From Heliomarina baculiformis (lineage in GTDB: Bacteria; Pseudomonadota; Alphaproteobacteria; Rhodobacterales; Rhodobacteraceae): a stretch of DNA of 64,000 nt. Shown here piece by piece: positions 18,763 through 28,284 of the stretch (the first letter of the stretch is position 1; each line of letters starts with the position of its first letter). Below the pieces are notes generated by a model. The model saw nothing but the letters and a program-made list of their open reading frames with translations, did no database searches and was not told the origin of the DNA. The DNA is taken from positions 1-64,000 of the forward strand of contig NZ_JAIMIC010000014.1 in the NCBI RefSeq assembly GCF_019966545.1, given 5' to 3'. The position numbers and the translations under genes are program-made.

Positions 18763-19482
18763 TCACTCTTCGTCGGGACGCGACAAATCGTAGAATCGTT
18801 TGGCGTGAACAAAGGCCTGATGCTTGATCTCAGCCATCTCGGCGGCCTCGTCATCCGCGCCCCATTGTTCCTCTTGCCAGAGCTCGTCCAGACGCGACAA
18901 GTTCCAGAGTTCGTCGATTCCGCGCTCATTTCGCGCCGCCGCAAAACCGATCACCAGCGAGCCGGAGAGGCTGACAAGATCGTGAAACCCGGTCAGTTCG
19001 AAATGGGACATTTCATGCACAAGGGCGGACAGGCGAGCCATGGCCGCTTCATCCTGCGGGGCGTGCATGACGCCAACGCGCGGCTTGAGTCGTACGCCTA
19101 AATTTTCAGCAACCCAGTCGAGCAATGGATCCCAAGCAGCGCTTTCCCGAGCGACCAACTCGTCGGGCGCGTCCGCGCGATAACAAAGCAGATCGCTGTC
19201 GCCGTAGCCCGTTAGCATATCTGCGACCTCGGCCTTTTGCGGTGCGACCTTGTCGAGCGCCGAATTCGCGGACCGTGTAAAGGGCATGGAAAGCGGGTTG
19301 ATCACGCCTTCCTGTTCGTCCCATTCCCGGGCGATTTCCGCCGCCATGTCTGCACCGGGAACAACCAATAACGTCTTGTTCGGCGTTTTCACCGAACGAC
19401 CGTCAAGGAGAACCGTGTACCCGCCCTCGGCCTCGGCAACCTCCGCTGCCTTCCAGAACCGGCGTGCTTTCCATTCGCTCAT
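18763..19482 (-). CDS. ATP12 family F1-ATPase assembly chaperone
   Basis: 239 residues matching the ATP12 family: MSEWKARRFWKAAEV, VLLDGRSVKTPNK, EWDEQEG..INPLSMPFTRSANSALD, LLCYRADAP and the acidic C-terminus. In mitochondria ATP12 helps assemble the F1 alpha subunit; alphaproteobacteria keep homologues. The start overlaps the end of the HAD gene upstream, suggesting one transcript with it. Confidence 0.93.
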   Translation of the reverse strand: MSEWKARRFWKAAEVAEAEGGYTVLLDGRSVKTPNKTLLVVPGADMAAEIAREWDEQEGVINPLSMPFTRSANSALDKVAPQKAEVADMLTGYGDSDLLCYRADAPDELVARESAAWDPLLDWVAENLGVRLKPRVGVMHAPQDEAAMARLSALVHEMSHFELTGFHDLVSLSGSLVIGFAAARNERGIDELWNLSRLDELWQEEQWGADDEAAEMAEIKHQAFVHAKRFYDLSRPDEE

Positions 19483-20156
19483 GCGGTAACCTTCCAGATC
19501 TGTTCGAGCACCCCCGGCAAACCGGCGAAATCGTCCAGCACATGCGGCGTCGCCTTGGAAAGCTCTCCGGGTGCGTGATAGCCCCAGCCGACACCGATCC
19601 CGGTGACACCGGCATTGCGGGCCATTTCCATGTCATAACTCGTATCGCCGATCATTACGGCATCCCCGGCCTCGCAGCCGGACTCGGCCAGCGCGGTCAG
19701 GATCATAGACGGATGCGGTTTGGACGGGTGGTCATCCGCCACCTGCGTCGTCACGAAATGTTTTGCCAACCCGTGATCGTCGAGTAACGCGGTAAGACCC
19801 CGCCGCGATTTGCCAGTGGCGATACCCAGCAACACGTCATCGCGAGCGGCAAGTCTTTCAATCACCTCGAGCGCACCGGGATAAAGCGGCGAGCCCGCCG
19901 CCGCGCCGGTCTGCGCGCGGTGCGTTGAATAGGCGTTGCGATAACCTGCGACAAGCGCATCGCGCTCTTCCAGCGGGCGCTCGGGCACCAGCCGGAACAT
20001 GGCCTGATCCAGCGACAGGCCAACAATCGACAGGATCGCGGCCCGGTCCGGCGCGGGCATGTCGAGGCTGGCGAATGCCGCCGTCATCGCGCCAAGGATC
20101 GTGGCCTGGCTGTCGACCAGCGTGCCGTCCACATCGAAAATGACCAGTTTCACCAT
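19479..20156 (-). CDS. HAD-superfamily phosphatase (phosphoglycolate phosphatase-like)
   Basis: 225 residues from the ATG at 20156, which follows GGGAG. HAD motif I is VIFDVDGTLVDS near the start, motif II lies in GIATGKS, motif III is the Lys in SKPHPSM, and motif IV is MIGDTSYDMEMA. A cap domain lies between motifs I and II. It resembles Gph-type phosphatases; the substrate is not settled. The gene overlaps the RluC-like gene end by 7 bases. Confidence 0.88.
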   Translation of the reverse strand: MVKLVIFDVDGTLVDSQATILGAMTAAFASLDMPAPDRAAILSIVGLSLDQAMFRLVPERPLEERDALVAGYRNAYSTHRAQTGAAAGSPLYPGALEVIERLAARDDVLLGIATGKSRRGLTALLDDHGLAKHFVTTQVADDHPSKPHPSMILTALAESGCEAGDAVMIGDTSYDMEMARNAGVTGIGVGWGYHAPGELSKATPHVLDDFAGLPGVLEQIWKVTA

Positions 20157-21205
20157 TGCTCCCACGCTTCGTCGTCAAACGGGTCTTCTGGCACTTCGCG
20201 GGTGTCCCACTGGAACGTGTCCCATGTATGCTGCATGTGATCGGGCAGAGGCGCGGTGATATGCAGCTTTGCCTTGGAGACGGGATGTTCAATCGTCAGC
20301 GAGCGTGCATGCAGGTGGAGTTTTTTGGAAATGTCACCGCCCAGCTGCGCGCCCCAGCCATCGCCAAGGTTTTCCTGCGCCGAGCCACCATATTTGCCAT
20401 CCCCAATGATCGGGTGGCCCAGCTCGGCCATATGCGCGCGCAACTGGTGGGTCCGCCCCGTGATCGGCGTTAGGGCCATCCAGGCGGCCCGTTTCGCCGC
20501 CGCTTCGAGCACCATGTATTCGCTGACCGCGCGTTTTGCGCCCGGCGTGTCGTCGATGTCGCGGGGATGGACGTTGACCATCTTCTCCCCCTCGCCTTTC
20601 GTCCCGTGGCCCGGCGCCTTGACCAGACCAGTCTTGATCGTTCCGGCCTTGGGATGCGGCACGCCCCCCACCACGGCCCAGTAGATCTTGCGCGTTTCGC
20701 GATGCCGGAAGCTGGCGGTCAGATCCGCCGCGACCGAACGGGTCCGCGCCAGCAGCAGAACGCCCGAAGTATCCTTGTCGATCCGGTGTACAAGACGCGG
20801 TTTCTCATCGAGGTCAAACATCAGCGCCTCGGCCAGCCCGTCCACGTGACGCGTCTGGCCCGATCCACCCTGCACGGCCAGACCGGGCGGCTTGTTCAGC
20901 GCCATTACGTGATCGTCGCGATAGATCACGCAAGACCGGATCATCTTGGCATCCGCCTCGGAAACTCGGGTCGGCGCTGGGGCCGGACGGTTGTCGCTGT
21001 CGGGCAGCGGCGGGATGCGTACCTGCTGGCCGGGCATCAACCGCGTTGCGCCCTTGACCCGCCCGCCATCGACGCGAAGCTCGCCCTTCCGGCACATCTT
21101 TTCGATGCGCCCCTGGCTGACATGGGGGAACATGCGGCGCAGCCAGCGGTCAAGCCGCTGATCGCCGTCATCATCCGCTACCGTGATCATCTGTACGCCG
21201 CTCAT
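20150..21205 (-). CDS. RluA/RluC-family 23S rRNA pseudouridine synthase
   Basis: 351 residues. An N-terminal S4 RNA-binding domain (about 12-70, LDRWLRRMFPHVSQGRIEKM) is followed by the synthase domain with the catalytic Asp in LVHRIDKDTSGVLLLA and the block GRTHQLRAHMAELGHPIIGD. It probably isomerises uridines in 23S rRNA as RluC does. It overlaps the crcB stop by 4 bases and precedes the HAD gene, as often seen in Rhodobacterales. Confidence 0.92.
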   Translation of the reverse strand: MSGVQMITVADDDGDQRLDRWLRRMFPHVSQGRIEKMCRKGELRVDGGRVKGATRLMPGQQVRIPPLPDSDNRPAPAPTRVSEADAKMIRSCVIYRDDHVMALNKPPGLAVQGGSGQTRHVDGLAEALMFDLDEKPRLVHRIDKDTSGVLLLARTRSVAADLTASFRHRETRKIYWAVVGGVPHPKAGTIKTGLVKAPGHGTKGEGEKMVNVHPRDIDDTPGAKRAVSEYMVLEAAAKRAAWMALTPITGRTHQLRAHMAELGHPIIGDGKYGGSAQENLGDGWGAQLGGDISKKLHLHARSLTIEHPVSKAKLHITAPLPDHMQHTWDTFQWDTREVPEDPFDDEAWEQW

Positions 21206-21582
21206 GCCCAGAGCCCTTTCGTCAGAAACATCCCAAACGCCAGTGCACCGATCGAAACGGCCACCGACAACAGTACATATAGGGCGGCCAAACCGGTTTC
21301 GCCCCGTTCGAACAAGGTAATTGTTTCAAGGGAAAAGGAGGAAAACGTCGTGAACCCGCCCAGTATGCCCGTCATCACGAAGGGCGCGTAATGGGTTAGG
21401 CCTTTTTCCGCGGCGGCGGTCACGAAAACGCCCATCAGGAAAGACCCGACGATATTGACCGTAATCACGCCCAGCGGCATCGCCTGCTGGCCGATCAGCC
21501 GCAGGATCGCCACGCCAGCAAGATAGCGAAGCGAGGCGCCGATGGCCCCGCCAAGGGCGACAAGAGATACGGTCTGGATCAT
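21202..21582 (-). CDS. crcB: Fluoride exporter CrcB/FluC
   Basis: 126 residues with four hydrophobic segments and the Fluc signatures GGAIGASLRYLAG near the N-terminus, VNIVGSFLMGVF, and GILGGFTTFSSFSLE, whose Phe/Thr/Ser residues line the fluoride pore. It is a dual-topology dimeric channel that expels fluoride. No fluoride riboswitch is evident upstream. Confidence 0.94.
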   Translation of the reverse strand: MIQTVSLVALGGAIGASLRYLAGVAILRLIGQQAMPLGVITVNIVGSFLMGVFVTAAAEKGLTHYAPFVMTGILGGFTTFSSFSLETITLFERGETGLAALYVLLSVAVSIGALAFGMFLTKGLWA

Positions 21583-21636
21583 GATCGCGCTCCCTCGCCC
21601 CTGCGGGGCCGGATGTCAAGCGGCCCTGCCCGTGGG

Positions 21637-21978
21637 TCAGTCGCAGGCGGCCGTGATGATGATTTCGACGCGGAACTCCTCGGTCGCGAGCTTGGATTCA
21701 CCGGCGGCACGTGCGGGGGCGTTGCCTTCGGGTACCCACGCGTCCCAGACGTCGTTCATTTCGGCGAAATCGGCCATGTCGGCCATCCAGATCACCGCCT
21801 GCAGGATCTTGGTCTTGTCCGAGCCGACACGCGCCAGAAGCGCGTCGATCTGGTCGAGGCAGCCTTGGGTCTGAGCCGCGACGCTGTCGCCCTTGGAGAC
21901 CTGACCGGCGAGATAGACGGTGTCGTTATGCTTGACGATCTGGCTCATCCGCTGGTTGGTGTCGAAACGTTCGATCAT
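21637..21978 (-). CDS. RidA/YjgF family protein
   Basis: 113 residues. It shows VYLAGQVSKGDSVAAQTQGCLDQ and the family's central region, but ends ESKLATEEFRVEIIITAACD rather than with the classic RidA C-terminal block, so it may be a RidA subfamily member. RidA itself hydrolyses reactive enamines/imines. It lies 4 bases downstream of the rarA stop, in the same run. Confidence 0.85.
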   Translation of the reverse strand: MIERFDTNQRMSQIVKHNDTVYLAGQVSKGDSVAAQTQGCLDQIDALLARVGSDKTKILQAVIWMADMADFAEMNDVWDAWVPEGNAPARAAGESKLATEEFRVEIIITAACD

Positions 21979-21982
21979 GGGG

Positions 21983-23305
21983 TCATTCCTTGTCCTGTCG
22001 CTGGCGTTCGGCGCGCTTTTTTGCGAACCAGTCCACCCGCTTTTTCAATTCGCGCTCGAATCCACGCTCGACCGGGGCATAGAGCACCGGGCGCTTGACG
22101 TCATCCGGGAAATAGTTCTGTCCGGAAAACGCATCCTCTGCATCGTGGTCATAGGCATAGCCCGCGCCATAGCCCTGATCCTTCATCATCGAGGTGGGCG
22201 CGTTCAGGATATGCTTGGGCGGCGGGGCCGATCCGGTCTTTTTCGCCAGTTGCATCGCCGCTTTGTAGGCCACGTATCCCGCGTTCGATTTCGGCGCGAG
22301 CGCGAGATAGGCAACCGCCTGCGCCAGCGCCAGCTCGCCCTCGGGGCTGCCGAGGCGTTCATAGGTTTCCCACGCGTGCTGGCAGACGGTCTGGGCCTGC
22401 GGATCGGCAAGACCGATATCCTCGATCGCCATGCGCAGGATGCGCCGCGCCAGATAGCGCGGGTCCTCGCCGCCCGTCAGCATCCTAGCGAACCAGTAAA
22501 GTGCCGCATCCGGATCGGACCCCCGCACCGATTTGTGCAGGGCCGAGATCAGGTTGTAATGCTCATCCCCCGACTTGTCGTACTTGCTGGCCCGCCGCAT
22601 CAGCCGCGCGCCAAGCGCCGTCGGATCAAGGGGTGTGTCGATTTTCCATGCGGTAACCTGCTCAATCAGGTTCAAGAGCGCCCGACCGTCGCCATCGGCC
22701 ATCTCGTGCAGTGTATCCCGAGCCGCGCCGGTCAGGGGCAGCGGACGGCCAAGTTCTTTCTCCGCCCGCTGGGTCAGCCGTTCAAGATCGGTCGGGGACA
22801 ACCGTTCGAGAACCAGCACCTGCGCCCGGCTCAGCAAGGCGGCGTTCAGCTCGAAAGAGGGGTTCTCGGTCGTGGCGCCGATCAGCATGATGGTGCCGTC
22901 TTCCATATAGGGCAGGAAGCCATCCTGCTGCGCCTTGTTGAAGCGGTGGATCTCATCAACGAACAAAAGCGTCCCCTGCCCGTTGCCCCGGCGTATTTTG
23001 GCTGACTCGAAGACTTTCTTGAGATCTGCCACACCGGTGAAAATCGCGCTGATCTGGACGAAATGCAGATCGCTCGCGTCGGCCAGCAGGCGGGCGATGG
23101 TGGTTTTTCCAACGCCCGGGGGCCCCCAGAGGATCAGGCTGCCCAGACTGCCCGCCGCCAGCATCGCGCCCAGCGGCGCATCCGGCCCCAGCACCTGCTC
23201 CTGTCCGATCACCTCGCCCAGCGACTGCGGCCGCAGCCGGTCGGCCAGCGGACGGTTGCGTTCAGGCTCGGCGGGCGCGTCTCCCTTGTCGAACAGATCC
23301 GCCAC
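21983..23305 (-). CDS. rarA: Replication-associated recombination ATPase RarA (MgsA)
   Basis: 440 residues from a GTG start. The N-terminus holds RPLADRLRPQSLGEVIGQE, Walker A WGPPGVGKTTIARLLA, Walker B LLFVDEIHRFNKAQQD and sensor 1 IGATTENPSFELN. The C-terminal domain has SALHKSVRGSDPDAALYWFARML, a RarA hallmark, and GYGAGYAYDHD. This AAA+ protein acts at stalled replication forks. Only a few bases separate it from the Deg protease gene. Confidence 0.96.
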   Translation of the reverse strand: MADLFDKGDAPAEPERNRPLADRLRPQSLGEVIGQEQVLGPDAPLGAMLAAGSLGSLILWGPPGVGKTTIARLLADASDLHFVQISAIFTGVADLKKVFESAKIRRGNGQGTLLFVDEIHRFNKAQQDGFLPYMEDGTIMLIGATTENPSFELNAALLSRAQVLVLERLSPTDLERLTQRAEKELGRPLPLTGAARDTLHEMADGDGRALLNLIEQVTAWKIDTPLDPTALGARLMRRASKYDKSGDEHYNLISALHKSVRGSDPDAALYWFARMLTGGEDPRYLARRILRMAIEDIGLADPQAQTVCQHAWETYERLGSPEGELALAQAVAYLALAPKSNAGYVAYKAAMQLAKKTGSAPPPKHILNAPTSMMKDQGYGAGYAYDHDAEDAFSGQNYFPDDVKRPVLYAPVERGFERELKKRVDWFAKKRAERQRQDKE

Positions 23306-23308
23306 CGG

Positions 23309-24703
23309 TTACAGCCGGAACCGGAGCGACAGCAGCCGCCCGGCCCTTTCCAGATCAAGCTGCACCCAGCGGCCCGGATCGCCGAGTACCTCTTCGACCT
23401 CGACGGTCGTCTCGACCGGGTCGCCGTTGATCGCGCGGATGATGTCGAGCCGTTTCAAGCCGGCCCGCGCGCCATAGGGGCCGGTGTCGGTGATCAGGAC
23501 ACCGTTGATGTCGAGCGGCAGACCATAACGCGCGATCAACGCCGGATTGATCCGCGCGACCTGCAACTGCGGCAACACCGTATCGTCGCTCAGCGTAAGT
23601 TCCTGCGACGGGGGCGTGTCGGGCGCGGGTCCCATCGCGACTTCGATCTCGGCGGCGCGACCATCGCGGACGCGGGTCACCATGGCGGTATTGCCGATCC
23701 CGGTGACGGTCATGCGAAAGATCATTTCGGACGGCGAATTGACAGGCTGCCCGGCCACATAGGTGATCACGTCGCCAACTTCGAAACCGGCGGCGGCAAA
23801 GGGGCTGTCGGCGTGGAGGTCCGAGATGATGATTCCATCCGGTACGCTCAGCCCCAGCGACGCGGCAAGGTCGCTGTCCACCGGCTGACCGGCCATGCCA
23901 GCCCAGGGCCGCTGGAAATCCTCCTCGCCATCGCGGGCCTGCTTGACGAATTCCGCGACAAGGTTTGACGGGATGGCGAACCCGATCCCGTTGGACCCGC
24001 CCGAGCGGCTGAGGATCGAAGTATTGATTCCGATCAGCGCACCGTTCACGTCGATCAACGCCCCGCCCGAGTTGCCCGGGTTGATCGGCGCGTCTGTCTG
24101 CAGGAAATAGCCGCGCGCGTTCCCGGTTGCCATGCCGGATCTCGCCAAACCCGAAACGATCCCGCTGGTCACGGTCTGCCCGACCCCAAAGGGGTTGCCG
24201 ATGGCAAGCGCCAATTCGCCGACCTCGACGTGATCGGAATCGCGCAACTCCAGATGCGGCAGATCGGTCGCGCCGTCGAGTTGCAGGATCGCCAGATCGG
24301 ATTCCTGATCGGCCAACACAACATGGGCCGAATATTCACGACGGTCGGTCATCACGACGCGGATGTCTGTTGCCTGTCCTACCACGTGAAAATTCGACAC
24401 GACGATACCATCCGCGGAAAGGATCACGCCGGACCCAAGCGAGTTCTGGACCCGCGGTTGCGGCTTGCCAAAGCCCTGAAAGAACTGTTCGAAAAACGGA
24501 TCGCCCGCAAAGGGGCTGGCCTGCGCCTCGACCACGCGGCGCGCGTAGATGTTGACCACCGCCGGAGCGGCACGTCGGACCAGCGGCGCAAAGCCAATCG
24601 CGATTTCGGCCTCGCTCTGCGGTATCCGGGTTTCCGCCGTGACCGGCTGCGCGATCAGCGCCGGTGTGACCAAAAGCAAGGTGGCAAGCAGAATATTTCG
24701 CAT
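23309..24703 (-). CDS. Periplasmic Deg/HtrA-family serine protease
   Basis: 464 residues from the ATG at 24703, which follows GGAGGG. A signal peptide (MRNILLATLLLVTPALIAQ) is followed by a trypsin-like domain with catalytic H106 (SNFHVVG), D136 (ESDLAIL) and S212 (NPGNSGGAL), then two PDZ domains (about 255-345 and 370-460). It degrades or refolds damaged envelope proteins. Whether it is DegP- or DegQ-like cannot be said from sequence. Confidence 0.93.
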   Translation of the reverse strand: MRNILLATLLLVTPALIAQPVTAETRIPQSEAEIAIGFAPLVRRAAPAVVNIYARRVVEAQASPFAGDPFFEQFFQGFGKPQPRVQNSLGSGVILSADGIVVSNFHVVGQATDIRVVMTDRREYSAHVVLADQESDLAILQLDGATDLPHLELRDSDHVEVGELALAIGNPFGVGQTVTSGIVSGLARSGMATGNARGYFLQTDAPINPGNSGGALIDVNGALIGINTSILSRSGGSNGIGFAIPSNLVAEFVKQARDGEEDFQRPWAGMAGQPVDSDLAASLGLSVPDGIIISDLHADSPFAAAGFEVGDVITYVAGQPVNSPSEMIFRMTVTGIGNTAMVTRVRDGRAAEIEVAMGPAPDTPPSQELTLSDDTVLPQLQVARINPALIARYGLPLDINGVLITDTGPYGARAGLKRLDIIRAINGDPVETTVEVEEVLGDPGRWVQLDLERAGRLLSLRFRL

Positions 24704-24822
24704 TCGTAACCCTCCGAGATAGCCCCTGATATGCGCAGCCCGACCGGGTTTGCAAGCCATCAGCAGTGGAACAATCGCCGCGCCGAGTGGTTGTTTCCTT
24801 GAACCACCAAAGGAGGCTCGAC

Positions 24823-25056
24823 ATGGCTGAGAGACACCGTTCGAAGGATGGAACCCGCGAAACCGAAAAATTCATCGACGATACCGAGACGCCGGATCAA
24901 GGCGGCCGCGCAGGCGGCAATCTGGAACGCAAGGTCGGCACCAGAGACCTGCTGAAACGCGCCGAAAAAGGCGACGACGCAGGGGCCACTCGTGTGCACA
25001 AATCCGATGAGAAAGGCCAAGGCAATCTTGGCGGTCACCACGGAACCGGCAGCTAA
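24823..25056 (+). CDS. Small hydrophilic protein, unknown
   Basis: 77 residues from the ATG at 24823 after AGGAGG. The protein is Gly-, Asp-, Glu- and Lys-rich (MAERHRSKDGTRE, GGRAGGNLERKVG, GQGNLGGHHGTGS) with no hydrophobic segment, suggesting a disordered, stress-type protein. It lies 42 bases upstream of the host-attachment-family gene on the same strand, so the two probably form a unit. No known domain recognised. Confidence 0.65.
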   Translation: MAERHRSKDGTRETEKFIDDTETPDQGGRAGGNLERKVGTRDLLKRAEKGDDAGATRVHKSDEKGQGNLGGHHGTGS

Positions 25057-25098
25057 CTCACCCCGTTTCGACCAGACGCGACATTAATGGAGGCAATC

Positions 25099-25569
25099 AT
25101 GGCCAAAATAAAAGAAAACACTTGGGTTGTGGTAACCGATAGCGAAAAGGCACTGTTCCTGCGCAACCTCACCGATCACGAGAACCCCAATCTCGACATG
25201 ATGGAGAGCGAAGAGCAGGAAAACCCTTCGGATCGGGAACAGTCGGCAAACCGGCCGGGACGGATGAACGACACTGGCGTGCAGCAGCGGTCTTCGATGG
25301 ACGACACCGATTGGCACGAGCTTCAAAAGGAACGCTTTGCAAGCCACTTGTCCGATATCCTGTACGAAAAAGCCCATAAGGGCGAATTCGAAAGGCTGAT
25401 CATCGTGGCTTCGCCTCAGGTATTGGGCAACCTGCGTGACGATATGCACAAGGAAGTGACCGACAAGATCGTGGCGGAAATTCCAAAGACACTGACCAAC
25501 CACCCGATCAACAAGATCGAGGAGCTTGTCAAAAAGGAACTCGACGAACGTGAAAGCGAGTTGACCTGA
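25099..25569 (+). CDS. Host attachment family protein
   Basis: 156 residues from the ATG at 25099 after GGAGG. It opens MAKIKENTWVVVTDSEKALFL and has FASHLSDILYEKAHKGEFERLIIVASPQVLGNLRD and HPINKIEELVKKEL, the pattern of the family named after a factor for Agrobacterium attachment to plants (PF10116/baeRF-like, related to archaeal release-factor-1 folds). Actual function is uncertain; the family is widespread in free-living alphaproteobacteria. Confidence 0.85.
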   Translation: MAKIKENTWVVVTDSEKALFLRNLTDHENPNLDMMESEEQENPSDREQSANRPGRMNDTGVQQRSSMDDTDWHELQKERFASHLSDILYEKAHKGEFERLIIVASPQVLGNLRDDMHKEVTDKIVAEIPKTLTNHPINKIEELVKKELDERESELT

Positions 25570-25584
25570 CATACGTTGGATAGA

Positions 25585-25620
25585 ACAAAAAAAGGCGCCC
25601 TCTTTCGGGCGCCTTTTCTT
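25585..25620. terminator. Bidirectional terminator between host-attachment gene and rplQ
   Basis: AAAGGCGCCC (25591-25600) pairs with GGGCGCCTTT (25607-25616). It has an A run on the left and TTTTCTTATT on the right, so it can end both the plus-strand gene and the alpha (rpoA-rplQ) transcript. Confidence 0.9.
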
Positions 25621-25639
25621 ATTCCTGATCCCGAAGAAT

Positions 25640-26059
25640 TTATTCGTCGGCGTCTGCCATTTCAGCGACGCGCGCCTTGTCTGCGGCGCCTTTAGCGTCG
25701 CGGTCGCGGTCAACGAATTCGATGATCGCCATCGGAGCCATGTCGCCATAGCGGAAACCGGCTTTGAGGACGCGGACGTAGCCGCCCTGACGGTCCTTGT
25801 AGCGCGGGCCCAGAACGTCAAAGAGTTTCGCGACGTACTGATCTTCTTTCAGCTTGGACGCAGCCTGACGACGGGCGTGCAGGTCGCCGCGCTTGGCGAG
25901 CGTAATCATCTTTTCGATGATCGGGCGAAGTTCTTTTGCCTTGGGCAGGGTTGTCTTGATCTGCTCATGTTCGATGAGCGAGCCAGCCATGTTCGCGAAC
26001 AGCGCCTTGCGGTGTTCATGGGTGCGGTTGAGGCGGCGGTAACCACGTGCGTGACGCAT
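25640..26059 (-). CDS. rplQ: 50S ribosomal protein L17
   Basis: 139 residues opening [20 protein letters not shown], then [21 protein letters not shown] and [19 protein letters not shown]. It has a short acidic/Ala-rich tail past the core. It is last in the alpha operon and followed by a strong terminator. Confidence 0.98.
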   Translation of the reverse strand: MRHARGYRRLNRTHEHRKALFANMAGSLIEHEQIKTTLPKAKELRPIIEKMITLAKRGDLHARRQAASKLKEDQYVAKLFDVLGPRYKDRQGGYVRVLKAGFRYGDMAPMAIIEFVDRDRDAKGAADKARVAEMADADE

Positions 26060-26191
26060 TTTCTAGTTCCTTCTCAGCTTATGCTTTGTACGACCGCCGA
26101 TGCGTGTCAGCGGTTCTGTTGGGGCGGGATTGCCCATCTTTTCCCCGGCCTATTCCGGGCATTTTTCAGGGGGTGACATCTGTGCACCCCC

Positions 26192-26208
26192 TGTACACCC
26201 CCCGTACA
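26192..26208. repeat. Short dyad with C-rich repeats in the rpoA-rplQ gap
   Basis: TGTAC and GTACA flank ACCCCCC, next to a near copy TGTGCACCCCC, in the 165-base gap between rpoA and rplQ. It could be an RNA hairpin affecting L17 expression; purely inferred. Confidence 0.35.
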
Positions 26209-26224
26209 TCGGGGCGTGCATCAA

Positions 26225-27241
26225 TTAAAAGGCGTCTTCGAACTTTTTCGCCAGATCTTCGATGTTGTCGGGCGGCCAGTCCTCGACGTCCATGCCAAGG
26301 TGCAGACCCATGCCGGACAGGACTTCCTTGATCTCGTTCAGCGACTTGCGGCCAAAGTTCGGGGTGCGGAGCATCTCGGCTTCGGTCTTCTGGATCAGAT
26401 CGCCAATGTAAACGATGTTGTCGTTCTTGAGGCAGTTGGCCGAACGTACAGACAGTTCCAGCTCGTCGACTTTCTTGAGCAGGAGCGGGTTGAACTCGAG
26501 CCCGTCGTCGTCGTCCTGACGGCCTGCGGATTCGGGTTCGTCGAAGTTCACGAAGATCGACAGCTGGTCCTGAAGGATACGCGCAGCGAAGGCCACGGCA
26601 TCGTCCGGGGTGATCGAGCCATCGGTTTCGACCTTCATGGTCAGTTTGTCATAGTCGAGCACCTGACCTTCACGGGTCGGCTGCACGTCATAGGACACTT
26701 TCTTGACCGGCGAATAGATCGCATCGATCGGAATCAGACCGATGGGGGCGTCTTCGGGCTTGTTCTTGTCAGCCGCGACATAACCTTTGCCGGTGTTGAC
26801 GGTCAGTTCCATGAACAGGTCGGCGCCGTCGTCGAGGTGGCAGATCACGTGGTCGCGGTTCAGGATCTCGATCCCGGCGCTTTCGCTGATGTCACCGGCG
26901 GTGACGACTGCCGGGCCTTTGGCATTGATCGAGAGGCGCTTGGGGCCTTCGACTTCCATGCGCAGGGCAACCTGCTTGAGGTTCAGGATGATGTCGGTTA
27001 CGTCTTCGCGTACACCGGCAACGGACGAAAATTCGTGCAGCACGTTGTCGATCTGGACCGAGGTGATGGCGGCGCCCTGAAGCGACGACATCAGGATGCG
27101 ACGCAGCGCGTTGCCCAGTGTCAGACCAAAGCCGCGCTCGAGCGGTTCAGCCACGACCGTCGCGAGACGTGCGGGATCGTTACCCGGCTTGACGTCAAGC
27201 TGGGTCGGCTTGATAAGTTCTGCCCAATTCTTATGGATCAT
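26225..27241 (-). CDS. rpoA: RNA polymerase alpha subunit
   Basis: 338 residues from the ATG at 27241 ([15 protein letters not shown]), which follows GGAGGG. The N-terminal assembly domain includes [23 protein letters not shown]. The C-terminal domain has [15 protein letters not shown] and the DNA/activator-binding helix [14 protein letters not shown]. Alternative start at 27253 is unlikely. Confidence 0.98.
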   Translation of the reverse strand: MIHKNWAELIKPTQLDVKPGNDPARLATVVAEPLERGFGLTLGNALRRILMSSLQGAAITSVQIDNVLHEFSSVAGVREDVTDIILNLKQVALRMEVEGPKRLSINAKGPAVVTAGDISESAGIEILNRDHVICHLDDGADLFMELTVNTGKGYVAADKNKPEDAPIGLIPIDAIYSPVKKVSYDVQPTREGQVLDYDKLTMKVETDGSITPDDAVAFAARILQDQLSIFVNFDEPESAGRQDDDDGLEFNPLLLKKVDELELSVRSANCLKNDNIVYIGDLIQKTEAEMLRTPNFGRKSLNEIKEVLSGMGLHLGMDVEDWPPDNIEDLAKKFEDAF

Positions 27242-27310
27242 GTGTCCCTCCATTCCTGTCCGCGCCCCATGTCCACGAAGGTGCCGACGCCCGAGGTTTA
27301 AAATGACGTA

Positions 27311-27341
27311 ATGGGGCCGCGCAAAAAGCTGCGCAGCCCCA
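27311..27341. other. Hairpin in the rpsK-rpoA gap
   Basis: GGGGC and GCGC mirror GCGC and GCCCC around an AAAAAGCT loop in the 116-base gap upstream of rpoA. It may tune rpoA readthrough. Confidence 0.4.
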
Positions 27342-27357
27342 GTTTATAAATCTGGTA

Positions 27358-27747
27358 TCAGACGCGGCGACGCTTTGGCGGGCGGCAGCCGTTGTGGGCC
27401 ATCGGCGTCACGTCACGAATCGACGTGATGTTGAAACCGACAGCGGCCAGGGCACGAAGCGCCGATTCACGACCCGAACCGGGGCCCTGAACTTCGACTT
27501 CGAGCGTCTTGACGCCATGTTCCTGAGCTTTGCGGCCTGCATCCTCGGCAGCCATCTGAGCTGCGTAGGGTGTCGATTTCCGCGAGCCTTTGAAGCCCAT
27601 GGTGCCGGCGGACGACCAAGAGATCGCGTTGCCCTGCACATCAGAGATCAGGATTTTGGTGTTGTTGAATGACGAGTTCACATGAGCAACGCCAGCGGCG
27701 ATGTTCTTGGAAACCTTACGCTTGGTGCGTGTCTTTTCGCGAGCCAT
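27358..27747 (-). CDS. rpsK: 30S ribosomal protein S11
   Basis: 129 residues: [36 protein letters not shown] and the conserved tail [23 protein letters not shown]11 sits on the platform of the 30S subunit. It follows rpsM by 12 bases. Confidence 0.98.
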   Translation of the reverse strand: MAREKTRTKRKVSKNIAAGVAHVNSSFNNTKILISDVQGNAISWSSAGTMGFKGSRKSTPYAAQMAAEDAGRKAQEHGVKTLEVEVQGPGSGRESALRALAAVGFNITSIRDVTPMAHNGCRPPKRRRV

Positions 27748-27759
27748 CTGTGCGTCCCC

Positions 27760-28128
27760 TTACTTCTTCTTGCCGGCAATGGCCTTTGCGGGGCCTTTGC
27801 GGGTACGTGCGTTGGTATGGGTGCGCTGACCACGAACCGGCAGATTCCGGCGGTGGCGCAGACCGCGATAGCAGCCCAGGTCCATCAGACGCTTGATGTT
27901 CATCTGGGTTTCACGACGCAGATCACCTTCGACGGTGAAGTTAGCGTCGATATGTTCGCGGATCGACAGGACTTCGCTGTCGCTCAGCTCGTTCACACGG
28001 CGGGTCTGGTCGATACCGACGGCATCGCAGATGGCTTTGGCGGATGCCTGGCCGATTCCGGTGATATAGGTGAGCGCGATCGGTACCCGTTTGGCAGTCG
28101 GGATATTTACGCCGGCAATACGTGCCAC
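27760..28128 (-). CDS. rpsM: 30S ribosomal protein S13
   Basis: 122 residues: [57 protein letters not shown]13 is at the head of the 30S subunit and contacts the 50S. It opens a separate transcript (promoter-like sequence at 28285-28313) for rpsM-rpsK-rpoA-rplQ. Confidence 0.98.
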   Translation of the reverse strand: MARIAGVNIPTAKRVPIALTYITGIGQASAKAICDAVGIDQTRRVNELSDSEVLSIREHIDANFTVEGDLRRETQMNIKRLMDLGCYRGLRHRRNLPVRGQRTHTNARTRKGPAKAIAGKKK

Positions 28129-28284
28129 GTGTCACTTTCCTTTCGTTGCGGTTCCGTAGCTCCAGAACCTTTTTTCACAACGCTTGACCCTGGCAGTGTC
28201 GCCAGAGGGCCCAGCAGTATGAGGTGGTCTGCGTGCGGTCTGTTAAAGAATCGCGCACAAATTGATTCTCTTGCGAGATGTGGG

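Noticed and set aside
25099-25569. Prophage signal from the name host attachment protein
   Set aside because: The family is chromosomal and unrelated to phage tails; no phage structural genes, integrase or lysis genes nearby.
26216-27301. 361-codon plus-strand frame opposite rpoA
   Set aside because: Antisense to rpoA, whose identity is beyond doubt.
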